Assembly (NCBI RefSeq): GCF_014472395.1
Contig: NZ_JACSZW010000006.1
Coordinates: 368,817-432,816, forward strand
DNA length: 64,000 bases
Origin: Pedobacter sp. N36a
Lineage (GTDB): Bacteria > Bacteroidota > Bacteroidia > Sphingobacteriales > Sphingobacteriaceae
Direction of reading: 5' to 3'
The notes under the pieces were generated by a model, which was given only the letters and a program-made list of their open reading frames with translations, was not told the DNA's origin and did not search any database. Made by a program: the position numbers and the translations under genes. Positions 1 through 8,933 of the stretch are shown here, piece by piece. Positions within the stretch are counted from its first letter, which is position 1. Each line of letters begins with the position of its first letter.

Positions 1-1
1 A

Positions 2-1486
2 TTAGATGGCGAACCGTATACGCAGAAATCTGGAACCGAATTTGCCTGGTTCAGGTCTAGAATGCTTGGTGGGAGAACCAATCATTGGGGAAGAATTTCT
101 TTGAGAATGGGGCCTTTAGATTTTAAATGTAAGGATGGACTTACCGACGACTGGCCTATTACGTATGAAGAGCTAAAACCTTTTTATGACCGAATAGACC
201 GCCTTCTTGGTATCTATGGTTCTGTAGAAGGGATCGAAAATGAACCAGATGGAATCTTCATGGCTCCTCCAAAACCAAGGTTAAATGAGCTGTTCATAAA
301 AAAAGCAGGAGAAAAAACCGGAGTAACGGTTATTCCAGGTAGGGGATCTGTTTTAACAGAGGCTTTGCCGGGTAATAAAGATCGTGCACCTTGTTTCTAC
401 TGCGGACAATGCGGACGCAGCTGTAAAGTATATGGTGATTTCTCTTCCTCTTCGTGTTTAGTGATTCCAGCAGTGAAAACCGGAAATTTAACCGTAATCA
501 CTAATGCAATGGTTAGGGAAGTGCTGACGGATAAAAATGGATTGGCTACCGGTGTTTCTTACATCAATAAAAAAGATGGTATGGAATATCAGGTAAATGC
601 TAAAACGGTGATTCTCGGTGCGAGTGCCTGTGAGTCTGCACGTATCCTATTGAATTCTAAATCTGTGGCTCACCCAGGTGGATTGGCCAATGGAAGCGGT
701 GTGGTAGGTAAATACCTGCATGATTCAACCGGTGCGAGCTTAAGTGGTTTCTTACCGCAGCTGATGGACCGCAAGCGTTACAATGAAGATGGTGTAGGTA
801 GTGTACACATTTATTCGCCTTGGTGGTTAGATAATAAAAAACTGGATTTCCCTCGTGGTTATCATATTGAATATTGGGGTGGCATGGGTATGCCAGCTTA
901 TGGCTTTGGCGGCGGTACTGCTACCTTAAATGGTATGGTGCCGGGCAGAGACGGTAAAATGAAAGAAGCTGGAGGTTACGGAGCTTCACTGAAAGACGAT
1001 TATAGACGTTTTTACGGAGCTTCAGTAGGTATGGCCGGTAGAGGAACTGCTATCGCCAGAGAATCCAACTATTGCGAGATAGACCCTAAAGTGGTGGATA
1101 AATATGGTATTCCTGTATTAAGATTCAACTATAAATGGGCCGATGAAGAGGTGAAACAGGCGAAACACATGCAGGAGACCTTCCAGTCGATGATGCATGC
1201 GATGGGCGCAATCATTACTTCTGGTATTCCTGGTCCGGAAACCAATTACGGTTTAGAGGCTCCAGGAAAGATCATCCATGAAGTGGGAACGATCAGAATG
1301 GGGGATGATCCTAAGAAATCAGCATTGAATAAATGGTGTCAGGCACATGAATGTAAAAACTTATTCGTGGTAGATGCAGCGCCTTTTGTTCAGCAAGGAG
1401 ATAAAAATGCAACCTGGACCATTCTTGCACTTTCTATGAGAACTGCGGAATATATCCTGGATCAAAAGAAAAAACAAAATATTTAA
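2..1486 (+). CDS. GMC-family oxidoreductase, 5'-truncated by the window edge
   Basis: The reading frame is open from base 2, so the N-terminal FAD-binding Rossmann motif lies outside the window. The visible part starts just before LGGRTNHWGR, the GMC segment that follows the first FAD motif. A Cys-rich stretch (CFYCGQCGRSC, about nt 391-423) is typical of the gluconate/fructose dehydrogenase-like branch. The C-terminal GMC domain carries HEVGTIRMGDDP and a final NATWTILALSMRTAEYI segment. The next gene, 24 bp downstream, encodes a subunit-3-like partner, so the pair is probably a periplasmic FAD sugar or polyol dehydrogenase. The substrate cannot be read from sequence. Confidence 0.9.
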   Translation, partial: LDGEPYTQKSGTEFAWFRSRMLGGRTNHWGRISLRMGPLDFKCKDGLTDDWPITYEELKPFYDRIDRLLGIYGSVEGIENEPDGIFMAPPKPRLNELFIKKAGEKTGVTVIPGRGSVLTEALPGNKDRAPCFYCGQCGRSCKVYGDFSSSSCLVIPAVKTGNLTVITNAMVREVLTDKNGLATGVSYINKKDGMEYQVNAKTVILGASACESARILLNSKSVAHPGGLANGSGVVGKYLHDSTGASLSGFLPQLMDRKRYNEDGVGSVHIYSPWWLDNKKLDFPRGYHIEYWGGMGMPAYGFGGGTATLNGMVPGRDGKMKEAGGYGASLKDDYRRFYGASVGMAGRGTAIARESNYCEIDPKVVDKYGIPVLRFNYKWADEEVKQAKHMQETFQSMMHAMGAIITSGIPGPETNYGLEAPGKIIHEVGTIRMGDDPKKSALNKWCQAHECKNLFVVDAAPFVQQGDKNATWTILALSMRTAEYILDQKKKQNI

Positions 1487-1510
1487 TCTGTTTAAAGCGA
1501 GATAAAAATT

Positions 1511-2125
1511 ATGAACAGACGTGATTCGTTAAAAGTCTTAGGACTTACCGCCATAAGTTCGGCAGTACTATTGGACGCTTGTAAACCAGGCGAGCCTAAA
1601 GTAGCCGGAGTTCCTGAAGAAGGTGCTCCCGCAGGAAGAGAAGAATGGGAAGTACTCAGAGATAAGACGCTGATGGAGGAGAAGTTCTTTTCGGCGCATG
1701 AGATGGCTACTATCGCTGTGCTTTCTGATATCATCATCCCTAAAGATGATAAGTCTGGAAGCGCTACGGATGCTAAAGTGCCAGACTTTATTGAGTTTAT
1801 TGTGAAAGATATGCCGGAACATAAAACACCAATGAGAGGTGGATTGAGGTGGTTAGATCTTCAATGTTTAAACCGTTGGGAGAAACCATTCAAAGACGCT
1901 TCTGCCGCGCAGCAAATTGAAATGGTCGACCAGATTGCTTATCCTAAGAAAGCAAAACCAGGAATGGAACAAGGGGTAGCCTTCTTTAACCTGATGAGAA
2001 GCTTGACGGCCTCAGGGTTTTATACCACTGAAATGGGTATTAAAGATATCGGTTATGTAGGAAACGTTCCTAATAAATGGGAAGGTGTGCCTGCAGATGT
2101 ATTAAAGCAATATGGATTTGCCTAA
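1511..2125 (+). CDS. Gluconate 2-dehydrogenase subunit 3-like protein (Tat lipoprotein)
   Basis: The protein is 204 aa. The N-terminus MNRRDSLKVLGL has a twin arginine, then a hydrophobic stretch and a lipobox-like LLDAC, which suggests Tat export and lipid anchoring. The body contains FSAHEMATIAVLSDIIIPKDD and a later GFYTTEMGIKDIGYVGN segment, both characteristic of the gluconate 2-dehydrogenase subunit 3 family. In that family subunit 3 is the small partner of the GMC flavoprotein encoded directly upstream and assists its export or assembly. A strong terminator follows the stop codon. Confidence 0.87.
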   Translation: MNRRDSLKVLGLTAISSAVLLDACKPGEPKVAGVPEEGAPAGREEWEVLRDKTLMEEKFFSAHEMATIAVLSDIIIPKDDKSGSATDAKVPDFIEFIVKDMPEHKTPMRGGLRWLDLQCLNRWEKPFKDASAAQQIEMVDQIAYPKKAKPGMEQGVAFFNLMRSLTASGFYTTEMGIKDIGYVGNVPNKWEGVPADVLKQYGFA

Positions 2126-2149
2126 AAAAGCAAACTGCTGATGGTGGAG

Positions 2150-2184
2150 AATCCCTTAGCTGTTATGGCTAAGGGATTTTTTTT
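2150..2184 (+). terminator. Rho-independent terminator after the GMC operon
   Basis: A perfect 11-bp stem (AATCCCTTAGC / GCTAAGGGATT) closes a 7-nt loop and is followed by a T run. It lies just after the subunit-3 gene and abuts the stop codon of the convergent cobC. Confidence 0.9.
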
Positions 2185-2749
2185 AGATATTGGTTTTTTT
2201 TAGCTGATCAAATGCTTTATCCGCATTCAGGCTAAATACCAGGCCATCCCCGTAATCTACGGGGATTTTGAATATATTTTGAAGGGGAATATCCAGCAGG
2301 TACGCCCAGATACAGCGGATTACCCCGGCATGGGTGACAATTGCTGCCTTTTTAAAATCCTGTTTCCTGAGCAGATCCATGAATTCCTGTACCCTTTTGA
2401 AAAGTATAGCCAGGCTTTCTCCGTTTGGCGCTTTGCTATCGACAAAATCGGCCATCCAGATGCCTAATGCCTGTTGATCCATATCGTTCCATGGTTGCTG
2501 TTCCCAATCTCCGAAGTTCATTTCCATTAACGCCTGATCGTATTCCAGCTCTAAACCCTTAATCTGTGAGGCTAATCGCTGGCAACGGCTGGAAGGACTG
2601 CTGTAGATTTTATCAAAATCCTGGGGCAGTTTCTTGCTCAAAATTTGAATGTCCTGTTCCGCAGATGCGGCCAAAGGGACATCAGATTGCCCATAACAGA
2701 TACCTTTAGGTATGGCTACAGCCGTATGGCGGATTACATAAACTTCCAT
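2183..2749 (-). CDS. cobC: Alpha-ribazole phosphatase / histidine phosphatase family protein
   Basis: The protein is 188 aa and begins MEVYVIRHT, the RH(G/T) phosphohistidine motif of the phosphoglycerate-mutase-like histidine phosphatases. IYSSPSSRCQRLA gives the second conserved arginine region and THAGVIRCI the second catalytic histidine. Its start overlaps cobS by 16 bp and the whole set is co-oriented with cobT. This supports a role in late cobalamin synthesis, removing the 5'-phosphate from alpha-ribazole phosphate or from adenosylcobalamin phosphate. Confidence 0.85.
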   Translation of the reverse strand: MEVYVIRHTAVAIPKGICYGQSDVPLAASAEQDIQILSKKLPQDFDKIYSSPSSRCQRLASQIKGLELEYDQALMEMNFGDWEQQPWNDMDQQALGIWMADFVDSKAPNGESLAILFKRVQEFMDLLRKQDFKKAAIVTHAGVIRCIWAYLLDIPLQNIFKIPVDYGDGLVFSLNADKAFDQLKKTNI

Positions 2750-3516
2750 ATCACCAAAAAGGTTAACAGGCTAATTACTTCTGCAAATTGTTCTACGGCC
2801 CCCAGACAATCACCGGTATAACCATCCAGCCATTTGTTAAAGTACCGCTGACTGATCACATAAAGCAGGATTAAGGGAGGCAATACAAAAATGAATTGCC
2901 ACTGAATGGCTGTCAGCACAGCTAAAGGGGCAAGCCCGAACACATAAGCACCAATCACCTCTTTAAAAGAGTAGGATTTGGCGATAGGCTTGGATTTACT
3001 GCTTTCATCCTCACGGGAGTATTTCGAAGTAAAAGTGATTTGGATGGCCGTTAGTCGGGCAAGGGAATGATAAGTGATGAAAACCAGGAGCAGGAGGTAA
3101 GGGGAGGATAAATGTCCTGCTACCTTTTGCAAGGCCAGGTATTTTAGGCCAAACAAAAAGATCAAAGCAACTACGCCATAAGTGCCCAGGCGACTGTCTT
3201 TCATGATGTCCAGGATTTTTGACTTGGTCCATCCTCCGCCAAATCCATCAAAAACATCTGCAAAACCATCTTCATGAAAGGATCCTGTAATGTAGACCCC
3301 TGCGGCCAGCGATAAAATGACGCCGATTTCCAGACCAAATAAGAAATTGCTGAGCCAAAATACAAGGAAGGAAAGCCCGCCAACAAGCCATCCGATCAAA
3401 GGAAAGTATCGGGTAGATTTGTTCATGTACTCCGGGTTATGGTCTACCCATTTCGGACAAGGCAATTGCGTATAAAACATCATTGCCGTAAAGAATATGC
3501 GAAGCTCTTCTTTCAT
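2734..3516 (-). CDS. cobS: Adenosylcobinamide-GDP ribazoletransferase
   Basis: This is a 260-aa integral membrane protein with about six hydrophobic segments. The family signature HEDGFADVFDGFGGG supplies the acidic metal-binding residues, followed by KDSRLGTYGV. It joins alpha-ribazole to adenosylcobinamide-GDP in the last step of cobalamin assembly. The start codon touches the cobT stop and the 3' end overlaps cobC, so the three are almost certainly cotranscribed. No cobU/cobP-type kinase gene is visible in the window. Confidence 0.93.
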   Translation of the reverse strand: MKEELRIFFTAMMFYTQLPCPKWVDHNPEYMNKSTRYFPLIGWLVGGLSFLVFWLSNFLFGLEIGVILSLAAGVYITGSFHEDGFADVFDGFGGGWTKSKILDIMKDSRLGTYGVVALIFLFGLKYLALQKVAGHLSSPYLLLLVFITYHSLARLTAIQITFTSKYSREDESSKSKPIAKSYSFKEVIGAYVFGLAPLAVLTAIQWQFIFVLPPLILLYVISQRYFNKWLDGYTGDCLGAVEQFAEVISLLTFLVIWKFM

Positions 3517-4520
3517 TAGGCTTCTTTTGAGGAAACGCCGGAGCTTTCAAAGCTGGCCATTTGATTTAAAAAAAGTACGGCACTTTGGATCAGGGGATAG
3601 GCTACTGCACATCCCGTACCTTCGCCAAGTCGCATGTTTAAGCTTAATATTGGATCTGCATGTAAATATTTCAGCAATTGACGGTGACCGGTTTCGTCGG
3701 ATAAATGGCAAAAGATCGCGTTGTTCTGCAGCAATGGATTGATCATGACTGCAGCCAGGTAAGCGGCTGTTGCAATAAATCCATCTACCATAATCAGCAT
3801 ATTGTTTTCATAAGCGGCCAGCATTGCACCGGTAATGTGGGCAATTTCAAAGCCACCGTAAGTCTGCAATACGGCTACCGGATCCGCCGAACGGCCATGC
3901 CGCAATTCACATTGCTTTAAGATATTGATCTTATGGGCAAATTGCTCGTCGTTTAATGCCGTACCTCTTCCTACGCAGCTTTCAATGGGCAACCCGCAAA
4001 GATTACTCATCATCATGGTGGCCGCAGAAGTGTTCCCAATCCCCATTTCGCCAAATCCGATGATGTTACAGCCGCCGGTATGCAGGTTGTTCACAATCTT
4101 TTCTGCCTGACTAAGGCAGCTTTCCAGCTCCTGAATGTTCATGGCTCGTTCGTCCAGGAAGTTTTTAGTGCCTTTTTCTACTTTGGCCTGGATCAGTTTT
4201 TTATGGGGCTCAAATTTGAACTTCACACCTGTATCCACTACTAAAAGATCGATCTGGTGCTGCTTACAAAACACGTTGATGGCTGCCCCTTCGTTTAAGA
4301 AATTCATTACCATTTGGTAAGTGACTTCCTGAGGATAAGCGCTTACACCGGCATTGGCGATACCATGATCACCGGCAAACACCACAATTGTGGGTTTGGT
4401 CAATTCCGGGCTTAGCGTATTTTGTACGGTTCCTATTTGTTGGGCAAGCAGTTCTAACTTACCTAATGCGCCTTGCGGTTTAGTCTTTAAATCTATTTTT
4501 TGTTGAAGTTCTTCCTTCAT
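3516..4520 (-). CDS. cobT: Nicotinate-nucleotide--dimethylbenzimidazole phosphoribosyltransferase
   Basis: The protein is 334 aa. Family motifs are all present: KIDLKTKPQGALGKLE near the N-terminus, FAGDHGIANAGVSAYPQEVT, GEMGIGNTSAA, GRGTALNDEQFAHKI and GGFEIAHITGAMLAA. It makes alpha-ribazole 5'-phosphate from nicotinate mononucleotide and a lower-ligand base such as DMB. It is the first gene of the cobT-cobS-cobC operon. The chosen ATG gives a slightly short N-terminus compared with many CobT proteins. Confidence 0.93.
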   Translation of the reverse strand: MKEELQQKIDLKTKPQGALGKLELLAQQIGTVQNTLSPELTKPTIVVFAGDHGIANAGVSAYPQEVTYQMVMNFLNEGAAINVFCKQHQIDLLVVDTGVKFKFEPHKKLIQAKVEKGTKNFLDERAMNIQELESCLSQAEKIVNNLHTGGCNIIGFGEMGIGNTSAATMMMSNLCGLPIESCVGRGTALNDEQFAHKINILKQCELRHGRSADPVAVLQTYGGFEIAHITGAMLAAYENNMLIMVDGFIATAAYLAAVMINPLLQNNAIFCHLSDETGHRQLLKYLHADPILSLNMRLGEGTGCAVAYPLIQSAVLFLNQMASFESSGVSSKEA

Positions 4521-4890
4521 ATACTGGGTTGAGCTTATTTTGAATAAATGCAGCCACCTCGGTAGAGACTGGCTTACAGGGGCTGAAATTAATCATATTA
4601 CTTGTTAAAATTGATAAATCAGGGAGAGTTGTTTTTTCGAACACAGCAATCTGGACATTTGTGTCTGTACCTGGTTGAACTTTCTGGCTTCCGACTTGTT
4701 AAAGTTTTTAATGGAACACCTCCTCATTCGTATCCGATGTGGTTGCGATGCTTGAAATTTTGCAGGTTGATAAAGCTCACATGATATTGGAAGCTTAGCA
4801 GAACCCATTTAAATGGGGATCAAGATAATATGTATGACATAAAACGAAATAATTAGCTATAATTGGGACAAATAATATTTAATCCCTATT
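4521..4890. other. Intergenic region between divergent cobT and the metalloprotease gene
   Basis: There are about 370 bp between divergent starts. I looked for a cobalamin riboswitch ahead of cobT and see no recognisable B12 box. Short open frames cross the region on both strands, but none shows a signal peptide, family motif or convincing start. It presumably holds the two promoters. Confidence 0.5.
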
Positions 4891-5985
4891 ATGAAATATC
4901 AATTACTAATTTTATCGTTTGTCATCGTTCTTTTATCTTGTAAAAAGGCTGAAAAAGAACCTATTGAGACTGTCGTTCCTACCAAAATTTTAAACTTTAA
5001 AAGCATCACAGGACTGGAGAATTTGCTAGCTGATACGGAGCCTACTGCCCTCATGGTGACCCGCAGTATCACTTTACGTGATCCGCTTAAAGTGGAACTG
5101 AGTGGTACAGCTGAAATAAAGCTGATCAATTTCACATTGAAAACCATCAAAGATGTACATGTTTTCCTGAAGCTGGCTGGCGATGAAGAAAGAGTTGAGC
5201 TGTTAAAAATCGACTCAATTACCCCATTAGTGGCTTTTAAAATCCCTTTGTCGGTTGCTGAAAAGGAAGAACAGCTGTATACAGAAAGTGGTAAACTGGT
5301 GACCATTGCCAGGCAGAGCGACCTTTCTAAAGCAGCATTCACAGTAGTGGTAGACGATCCGTTTTACAAAATATTAAACAGCATTAAAATTCCATGGAAA
5401 CTCAGCTTTCGCAAGTCGCAGGAAGATGCAGGCAATTGGTATCGGATGAATCCTTTGCATGCCAGAGAAAGTCTGGTGATGTTTACCAATTTAGCTTATT
5501 TGTTTTCCCAGCCTTCCACTCAAACTGCTTTTATGGCTTATGAAGGACTGACTGCTAATGATGGAACGTTATTGAGCACAGAGAAGAAAGAAGCGGTTTA
5601 CCGCGATATCTTAACCAGAGCAAATATAGAAACCGGTTTGGTTAGAAATGTGAGTGGACTGGGAGGAGGAAACCTGGTTGCAGGAGCAGAGTACGTGCTG
5701 ATGCGTCATTATAATAAGAATGCAGAAGAAGTGATTGTTCATGAACTGGGTCATGCGCTTGGTTTTAGCCACAGCAGCAACATGACTTATGCTTCGAATA
5801 GTAAAGCTTTTCATTTATCAATGAGACCTTTGGTCAATAAACTGCTGACAGACCGTCAATATCCTTATTGGGACTATAGAATGTTAAATACTTATAACAA
5901 GTATATCGATATGACTGGCGATTACTTGCGTGAAGGAAAAAATCCAGATGGTAGCAGACATAACGCCACAAAGTACGATTACTAA
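4891..5985 (+). CDS. Lipoprotein with metzincin-type zinc protease motif
   Basis: The protein is 364 aa. MKYQLLILSFVIVLLSCKK is a clear lipoprotein signal with the lipidated Cys at about residue 17. Near residue 285 the sequence HELGHALGFSH matches HExxHxxGxxH, the zinc ligands and catalytic Glu of metzincin peptidases, followed by SNMTYAS, which may supply the Met-turn. The first half (about residues 30-170) has no motif I recognise and may be a beta-rich attachment or pro-domain. It is probably anchored in the envelope or on the cell surface. The substrate is unknown. No operon partner is evident. Confidence 0.8.
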   Translation: MKYQLLILSFVIVLLSCKKAEKEPIETVVPTKILNFKSITGLENLLADTEPTALMVTRSITLRDPLKVELSGTAEIKLINFTLKTIKDVHVFLKLAGDEERVELLKIDSITPLVAFKIPLSVAEKEEQLYTESGKLVTIARQSDLSKAAFTVVVDDPFYKILNSIKIPWKLSFRKSQEDAGNWYRMNPLHARESLVMFTNLAYLFSQPSTQTAFMAYEGLTANDGTLLSTEKKEAVYRDILTRANIETGLVRNVSGLGGGNLVAGAEYVLMRHYNKNAEEVIVHELGHALGFSHSSNMTYASNSKAFHLSMRPLVNKLLTDRQYPYWDYRMLNTYNKYIDMTGDYLREGKNPDGSRHNATKYDY

Positions 5986-6271
5986 TCCTTAACCTAATTA
6001 TTCTTCCACAATAGCTCCTTTACCGCCTTTCGCTTAGTTAGAAATCGAATTGATCCCTTTCAGCGACGTTCGGCTGCCTAAAGGGTTCACAAAGAAGGAG
6101 TAACCTGAGTTTTCCGAAAACTTATACAGTTAAGTACTTTATTATATGTTAATTACAAGATATTTCTTATTTTTATATAGTGTAGGCACTGGATTTAATG
6201 CCGAATTGAAATTACTGCGGGTGTATAGTGTTGTCTGAATTTTAATATTTCTAACCTATAAAACTATAAGC

Positions 6272-7567
6272 ATGAATTTAATTGAAATGTTAAAGAATGA
6301 GGTGAGCGGTAACGTGATCTCTTCTTTAAGCCAGAAAGCTGGCGTAACTGAGGATCAGGTGAAAGCAGGTTTTTCAGCCGGTATCCCTGCGGTTTTAGCG
6401 GGAATCCTCAAAAATGGCGCCGGAGGAGGCTTTCTGGATAGCATTCTGCCTGGGGTAGCCGGTTCTACGGCTGCCAATCCCACCGAAGATTTAATAAATA
6501 GTTCTGATGATAGCCTGCTGGAAAAGGGAAAATCCATGCTGGGCAGTTTATTTGGAAATGATTCCGGAGCAGTGAGTACTGCTTTAGCCAGTGCTACAGG
6601 ACTTCCTGAGGGTAAATCGGCGGGTTTACTGGCGATGATCGTTCCACTAATAACCGGTTTAATTACCAAAGTCATGGCCTCAAAAGGCTGGGGTGTCTCT
6701 GATTTATTAGGGAAAATCTTTGAAAGTAAAAATGAAATTGCTGCGGCACTCCCTGCCGGTTTAGGCAGTGCTTTAGGTATCGGCAATATTCATCCTCCGA
6801 AACTAGATATTCCGGATATTCCTAAAGCTGCAGCGCATCGTGCAACTCCTTTTACACCGGTAAGCGTGCCGGATAAAAATACCGGCGGTGGTTTTATCAA
6901 ATGGCTGCTTCCACTGATTATCGTTATCGTCGCTTTATGGTGGCTATTGGGTAGACAAGGATGCAACCAAACCGCAGTAACAAGTACCGTAGATTCTGTT
7001 TCTGCAAGTATTGATACTGCAGGGTCTAAAATGGGGGGTGTAGTGGATGCAACGGTAGTGGCTGTAGAAGGGAAATTGAATGAAGCCGGAGATTTTGTAA
7101 GGGTTCTTGGCCTGAAGATGACCAAGAAACTGCCTGATGGGAAAGAGATCAGCATTGCGGAGAACTCGGTAGAAAATAAACTGATTGGATTCATCGAAGA
7201 TAAAAATAAACCAGTAGATAAGACCACCTGGTTTACTTTCGACAGGCTATATTTTGAACCAGGAAAAAGTACGTTAAAACCAGAATCACAAGAACAGCTA
7301 AACAATATTGCTGCGATTTTAGTGGCTTATCCAATGGTGACGCTTAAATTAGGCGGCTATACTGATAGTACTGGTAATGCAGCGGCAAATAAAGAAATAT
7401 CTAATGAACGTGCGAATACGGCAAAAAACCAATTGGTAAAATTAGGCATTGATCAAAAACGATTGGAAGCAGAAGGATATGGCCCTGAGCATCCAGTGGC
7501 GAGCAATGCTACTCCTGAAGGAAGAGCGCAGAATCGACGCATAGACATTCGTGTAACAGAAAAATAA
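6272..7567 (+). CDS. DUF937 domain - transmembrane - OmpA C-terminal domain protein
   Basis: The protein is 431 aa. Residues 1 to about 180 resemble DUF937 (MNLIEMLKNEVSGNVISSLS; AGIPAVLAGILKNGAGGG). A single membrane span lies near 210-230 (WLLPLIIVIVALWWLLG). The last 110 residues are an OmpA-type peptidoglycan-binding domain with FEPGKSTLKPESQEQL, GGYTDSTGN and GRAQNRRIDIRV. There is no N-terminal signal peptide, so the DUF937 part should be cytoplasmic and the OmpA part periplasmic. A link between the inner membrane and the cell wall is likely. The function is otherwise unknown. Confidence 0.87.
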   Translation: MNLIEMLKNEVSGNVISSLSQKAGVTEDQVKAGFSAGIPAVLAGILKNGAGGGFLDSILPGVAGSTAANPTEDLINSSDDSLLEKGKSMLGSLFGNDSGAVSTALASATGLPEGKSAGLLAMIVPLITGLITKVMASKGWGVSDLLGKIFESKNEIAAALPAGLGSALGIGNIHPPKLDIPDIPKAAAHRATPFTPVSVPDKNTGGGFIKWLLPLIIVIVALWWLLGRQGCNQTAVTSTVDSVSASIDTAGSKMGGVVDATVVAVEGKLNEAGDFVRVLGLKMTKKLPDGKEISIAENSVENKLIGFIEDKNKPVDKTTWFTFDRLYFEPGKSTLKPESQEQLNNIAAILVAYPMVTLKLGGYTDSTGNAAANKEISNERANTAKNQLVKLGIDQKRLEAEGYGPEHPVASNATPEGRAQNRRIDIRVTEK

Positions 7568-7579
7568 AGTTTTAATTAT

Positions 7580-7615
7580 AAAAGCCGTTAGGAGCATTAA
7601 ATCCTAACGGCTTTT
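7580..7615. terminator. Bidirectional rho-independent terminator
   Basis: A perfect 14-bp stem (AAAAGCCGTTAGGA / TCCTAACGGCTTTT) with an 8-nt loop has A/T-rich flanks on both sides. It sits between the convergent DUF937/OmpA gene and the serine hydrolase gene and probably ends both transcripts. Confidence 0.92.
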
Positions 7616-7620
7616 CATGT

Positions 7621-8637
7621 TCATCCCGCCTGAGCGTCACCGTTATTGCCCCCGTGTTCATATAGTACACCATAACTAACCGGTTTTATAGCAATGCCCA
7701 AACCCCATGCGGTATCGCCATTATAGAGGTAATGCGGACTGTCTTTAGCCAGCTGTACCTGTGCTTTAAACATTTCTTCGTTCATCTCTTTTGATAAACC
7801 CCGGCCATCCATCAGGGCAATTAGAAATCTGGAAAAACTCATGGCCTCCGTGTGTAATCCTCCCGCTGCCTCAAACCAGGTTGAATCCTGTTCCGGGAAG
7901 GAGGTGGGCCATGCTTTGTCAAATGGTTTTCCATTCACATGTCCTTTAACTTTGTGCGCTGTGATGTATTGATCAGTGCTGAACCAGGCTTTTTGGAGAT
8001 GAAGGGGCTTGCGGACTTCCTTTTGAAATAAAGGATCTAAGGTTTGTATCGTTAAGTTATTCAGTTGTGCAATTACTTTGGATAGGTAAAAATAACCTTC
8101 TCCTGAATAGCTGAATGCGGTGCCCGGAATAAATTTCAGGTACAATTCCCCATATTTATAAAGGTTTTCATCGCGTTTATCTGAAAATCTCCAGTTCGGA
8201 AAACCTGTAGTATGGGAGAGTACCATACGGGCAGTAATGAGTTTGTAACGCTCATCTTTGGCAATATCTGAATAAGGTAAGTAGCGGTATAATGGTGTAT
8301 CCAGGTCTAATTTATGTTGATCCACCTGTTTTAATACAAAATAAGCAAACAATGTTTTCGACAGTGATGCCGCTTCAAAGATGGAGTTCGCATTTACTTT
8401 TTCTTTGGTTTCGATATTCGAAATACCTAATGAACGGTGGTATACCACCTTTCCATTATTAATCAAGGCAAAGGATAAACCTGGCAAGCCTAGAGAGTCC
8501 ATCTGCTTTTTAATGAATTTGTCTAAATCAGCTTCCTTGATTTTAGCACCGCTTAGGGTTTGTAATTGCGCCCAACTTTGAAAGCTGAAAATAAAAAGCA
8601 GGAGGCATGCGAGTATAGAAAACAGGGATCTTTTCAT
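7621..8637 (-). CDS. Beta-lactamase-fold serine hydrolase, C-terminally truncated
   Basis: The protein is 338 aa with a signal peptide (MKRSLFSILACLLLFIFSFQ, then SWA). Class C beta-lactamase/PBP4* motifs are present: ASLSKTLF supplies the SxxK serine and lysine, YSGEGYFYL the YxN-type tyrosine, and HGGNNGD the third box. The frame ends only seven residues after that box (GDAQAG then stop), six bases from the terminator hairpin. Relatives such as the paralogue at 14390-15778 continue with at least one further beta-strand and helix here. It is probably a periplasmic peptidase or esterase whose activity may be impaired. Confidence 0.8.
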   Translation of the reverse strand: MKRSLFSILACLLLFIFSFQSWAQLQTLSGAKIKEADLDKFIKKQMDSLGLPGLSFALINNGKVVYHRSLGISNIETKEKVNANSIFEAASLSKTLFAYFVLKQVDQHKLDLDTPLYRYLPYSDIAKDERYKLITARMVLSHTTGFPNWRFSDKRDENLYKYGELYLKFIPGTAFSYSGEGYFYLSKVIAQLNNLTIQTLDPLFQKEVRKPLHLQKAWFSTDQYITAHKVKGHVNGKPFDKAWPTSFPEQDSTWFEAAGGLHTEAMSFSRFLIALMDGRGLSKEMNEEMFKAQVQLAKDSPHYLYNGDTAWGLGIAIKPVSYGVLYEHGGNNGDAQAG

Positions 8638-8933
8638 AAATGCAGTATGGGATTTATTCTGTTTTATAGACCCGGAAGATAGAGGAGTGTTACAAAACAG
8701 ATAATCTGAGATTTTTAAATAAAGTATACTAAAAAGGTAGACTATATTTATATATTTGCTACATCAAATTACAATCAAGCTCAAAACCAAACCAATTACA
8801 GCCTATGAAATGTTAAGTATACTATAAAAATAAAGGGCGGCCTTTCAGCACACCCTTCAGGATCTATAAATAAACCAGGTTTCAATTTGGACGTTGCACC
8901 TGATTTTTTACGTTAAAAACCCATTGTAAAAAT
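8638..8933 (+). promoter_or_regulatory. Control region of the SusC/SusD operon
   Basis: There are 296 bp between the divergent serine hydrolase and susC-like genes. The palindrome AGTATACT occurs twice (8723-8730 and 8816-8823), both times inside AAGTATACTA. TATATTTG at 8751-8758 fits the Bacteroidota -7 element TAnnTTTG, although no good -33 TTG is seen at the usual spacing. The repeated palindrome is a candidate operator. No sigma/anti-sigma (FecI/FecR) genes are adjacent. Confidence 0.45.

Noticed and set aside
4497..4596. Minus-strand frame starting at 4596 (MINFSPCKPVSTEVAAF...) that overlaps the cobT start in another phase and might be an original cobT N-terminus split by a frameshift.
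   Set aside because: The downstream ATG already gives a complete CobT core, and the 25-residue segment has no clear similarity to known CobT N-termini that I can confirm by eye.
4602..4784. Sixty-codon open frame in the cobT-metalloprotease gap.
   Set aside because: Codon usage and composition look random, with no signal or family motif. A similar frame exists on the opposite strand.
4521..4890. Possible cobalamin riboswitch ahead of cobT.
   Set aside because: No B12-box-like sequence or matching stem arrangement is visible on the minus strand.
5986..6271. Intergenic stretch with short complementary words (CCCTTT / AAAGGG) that could be a hairpin.
   Set aside because: The arms are short and about 30 bp apart with no T run. 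I see no RNA or mobile-element signature.
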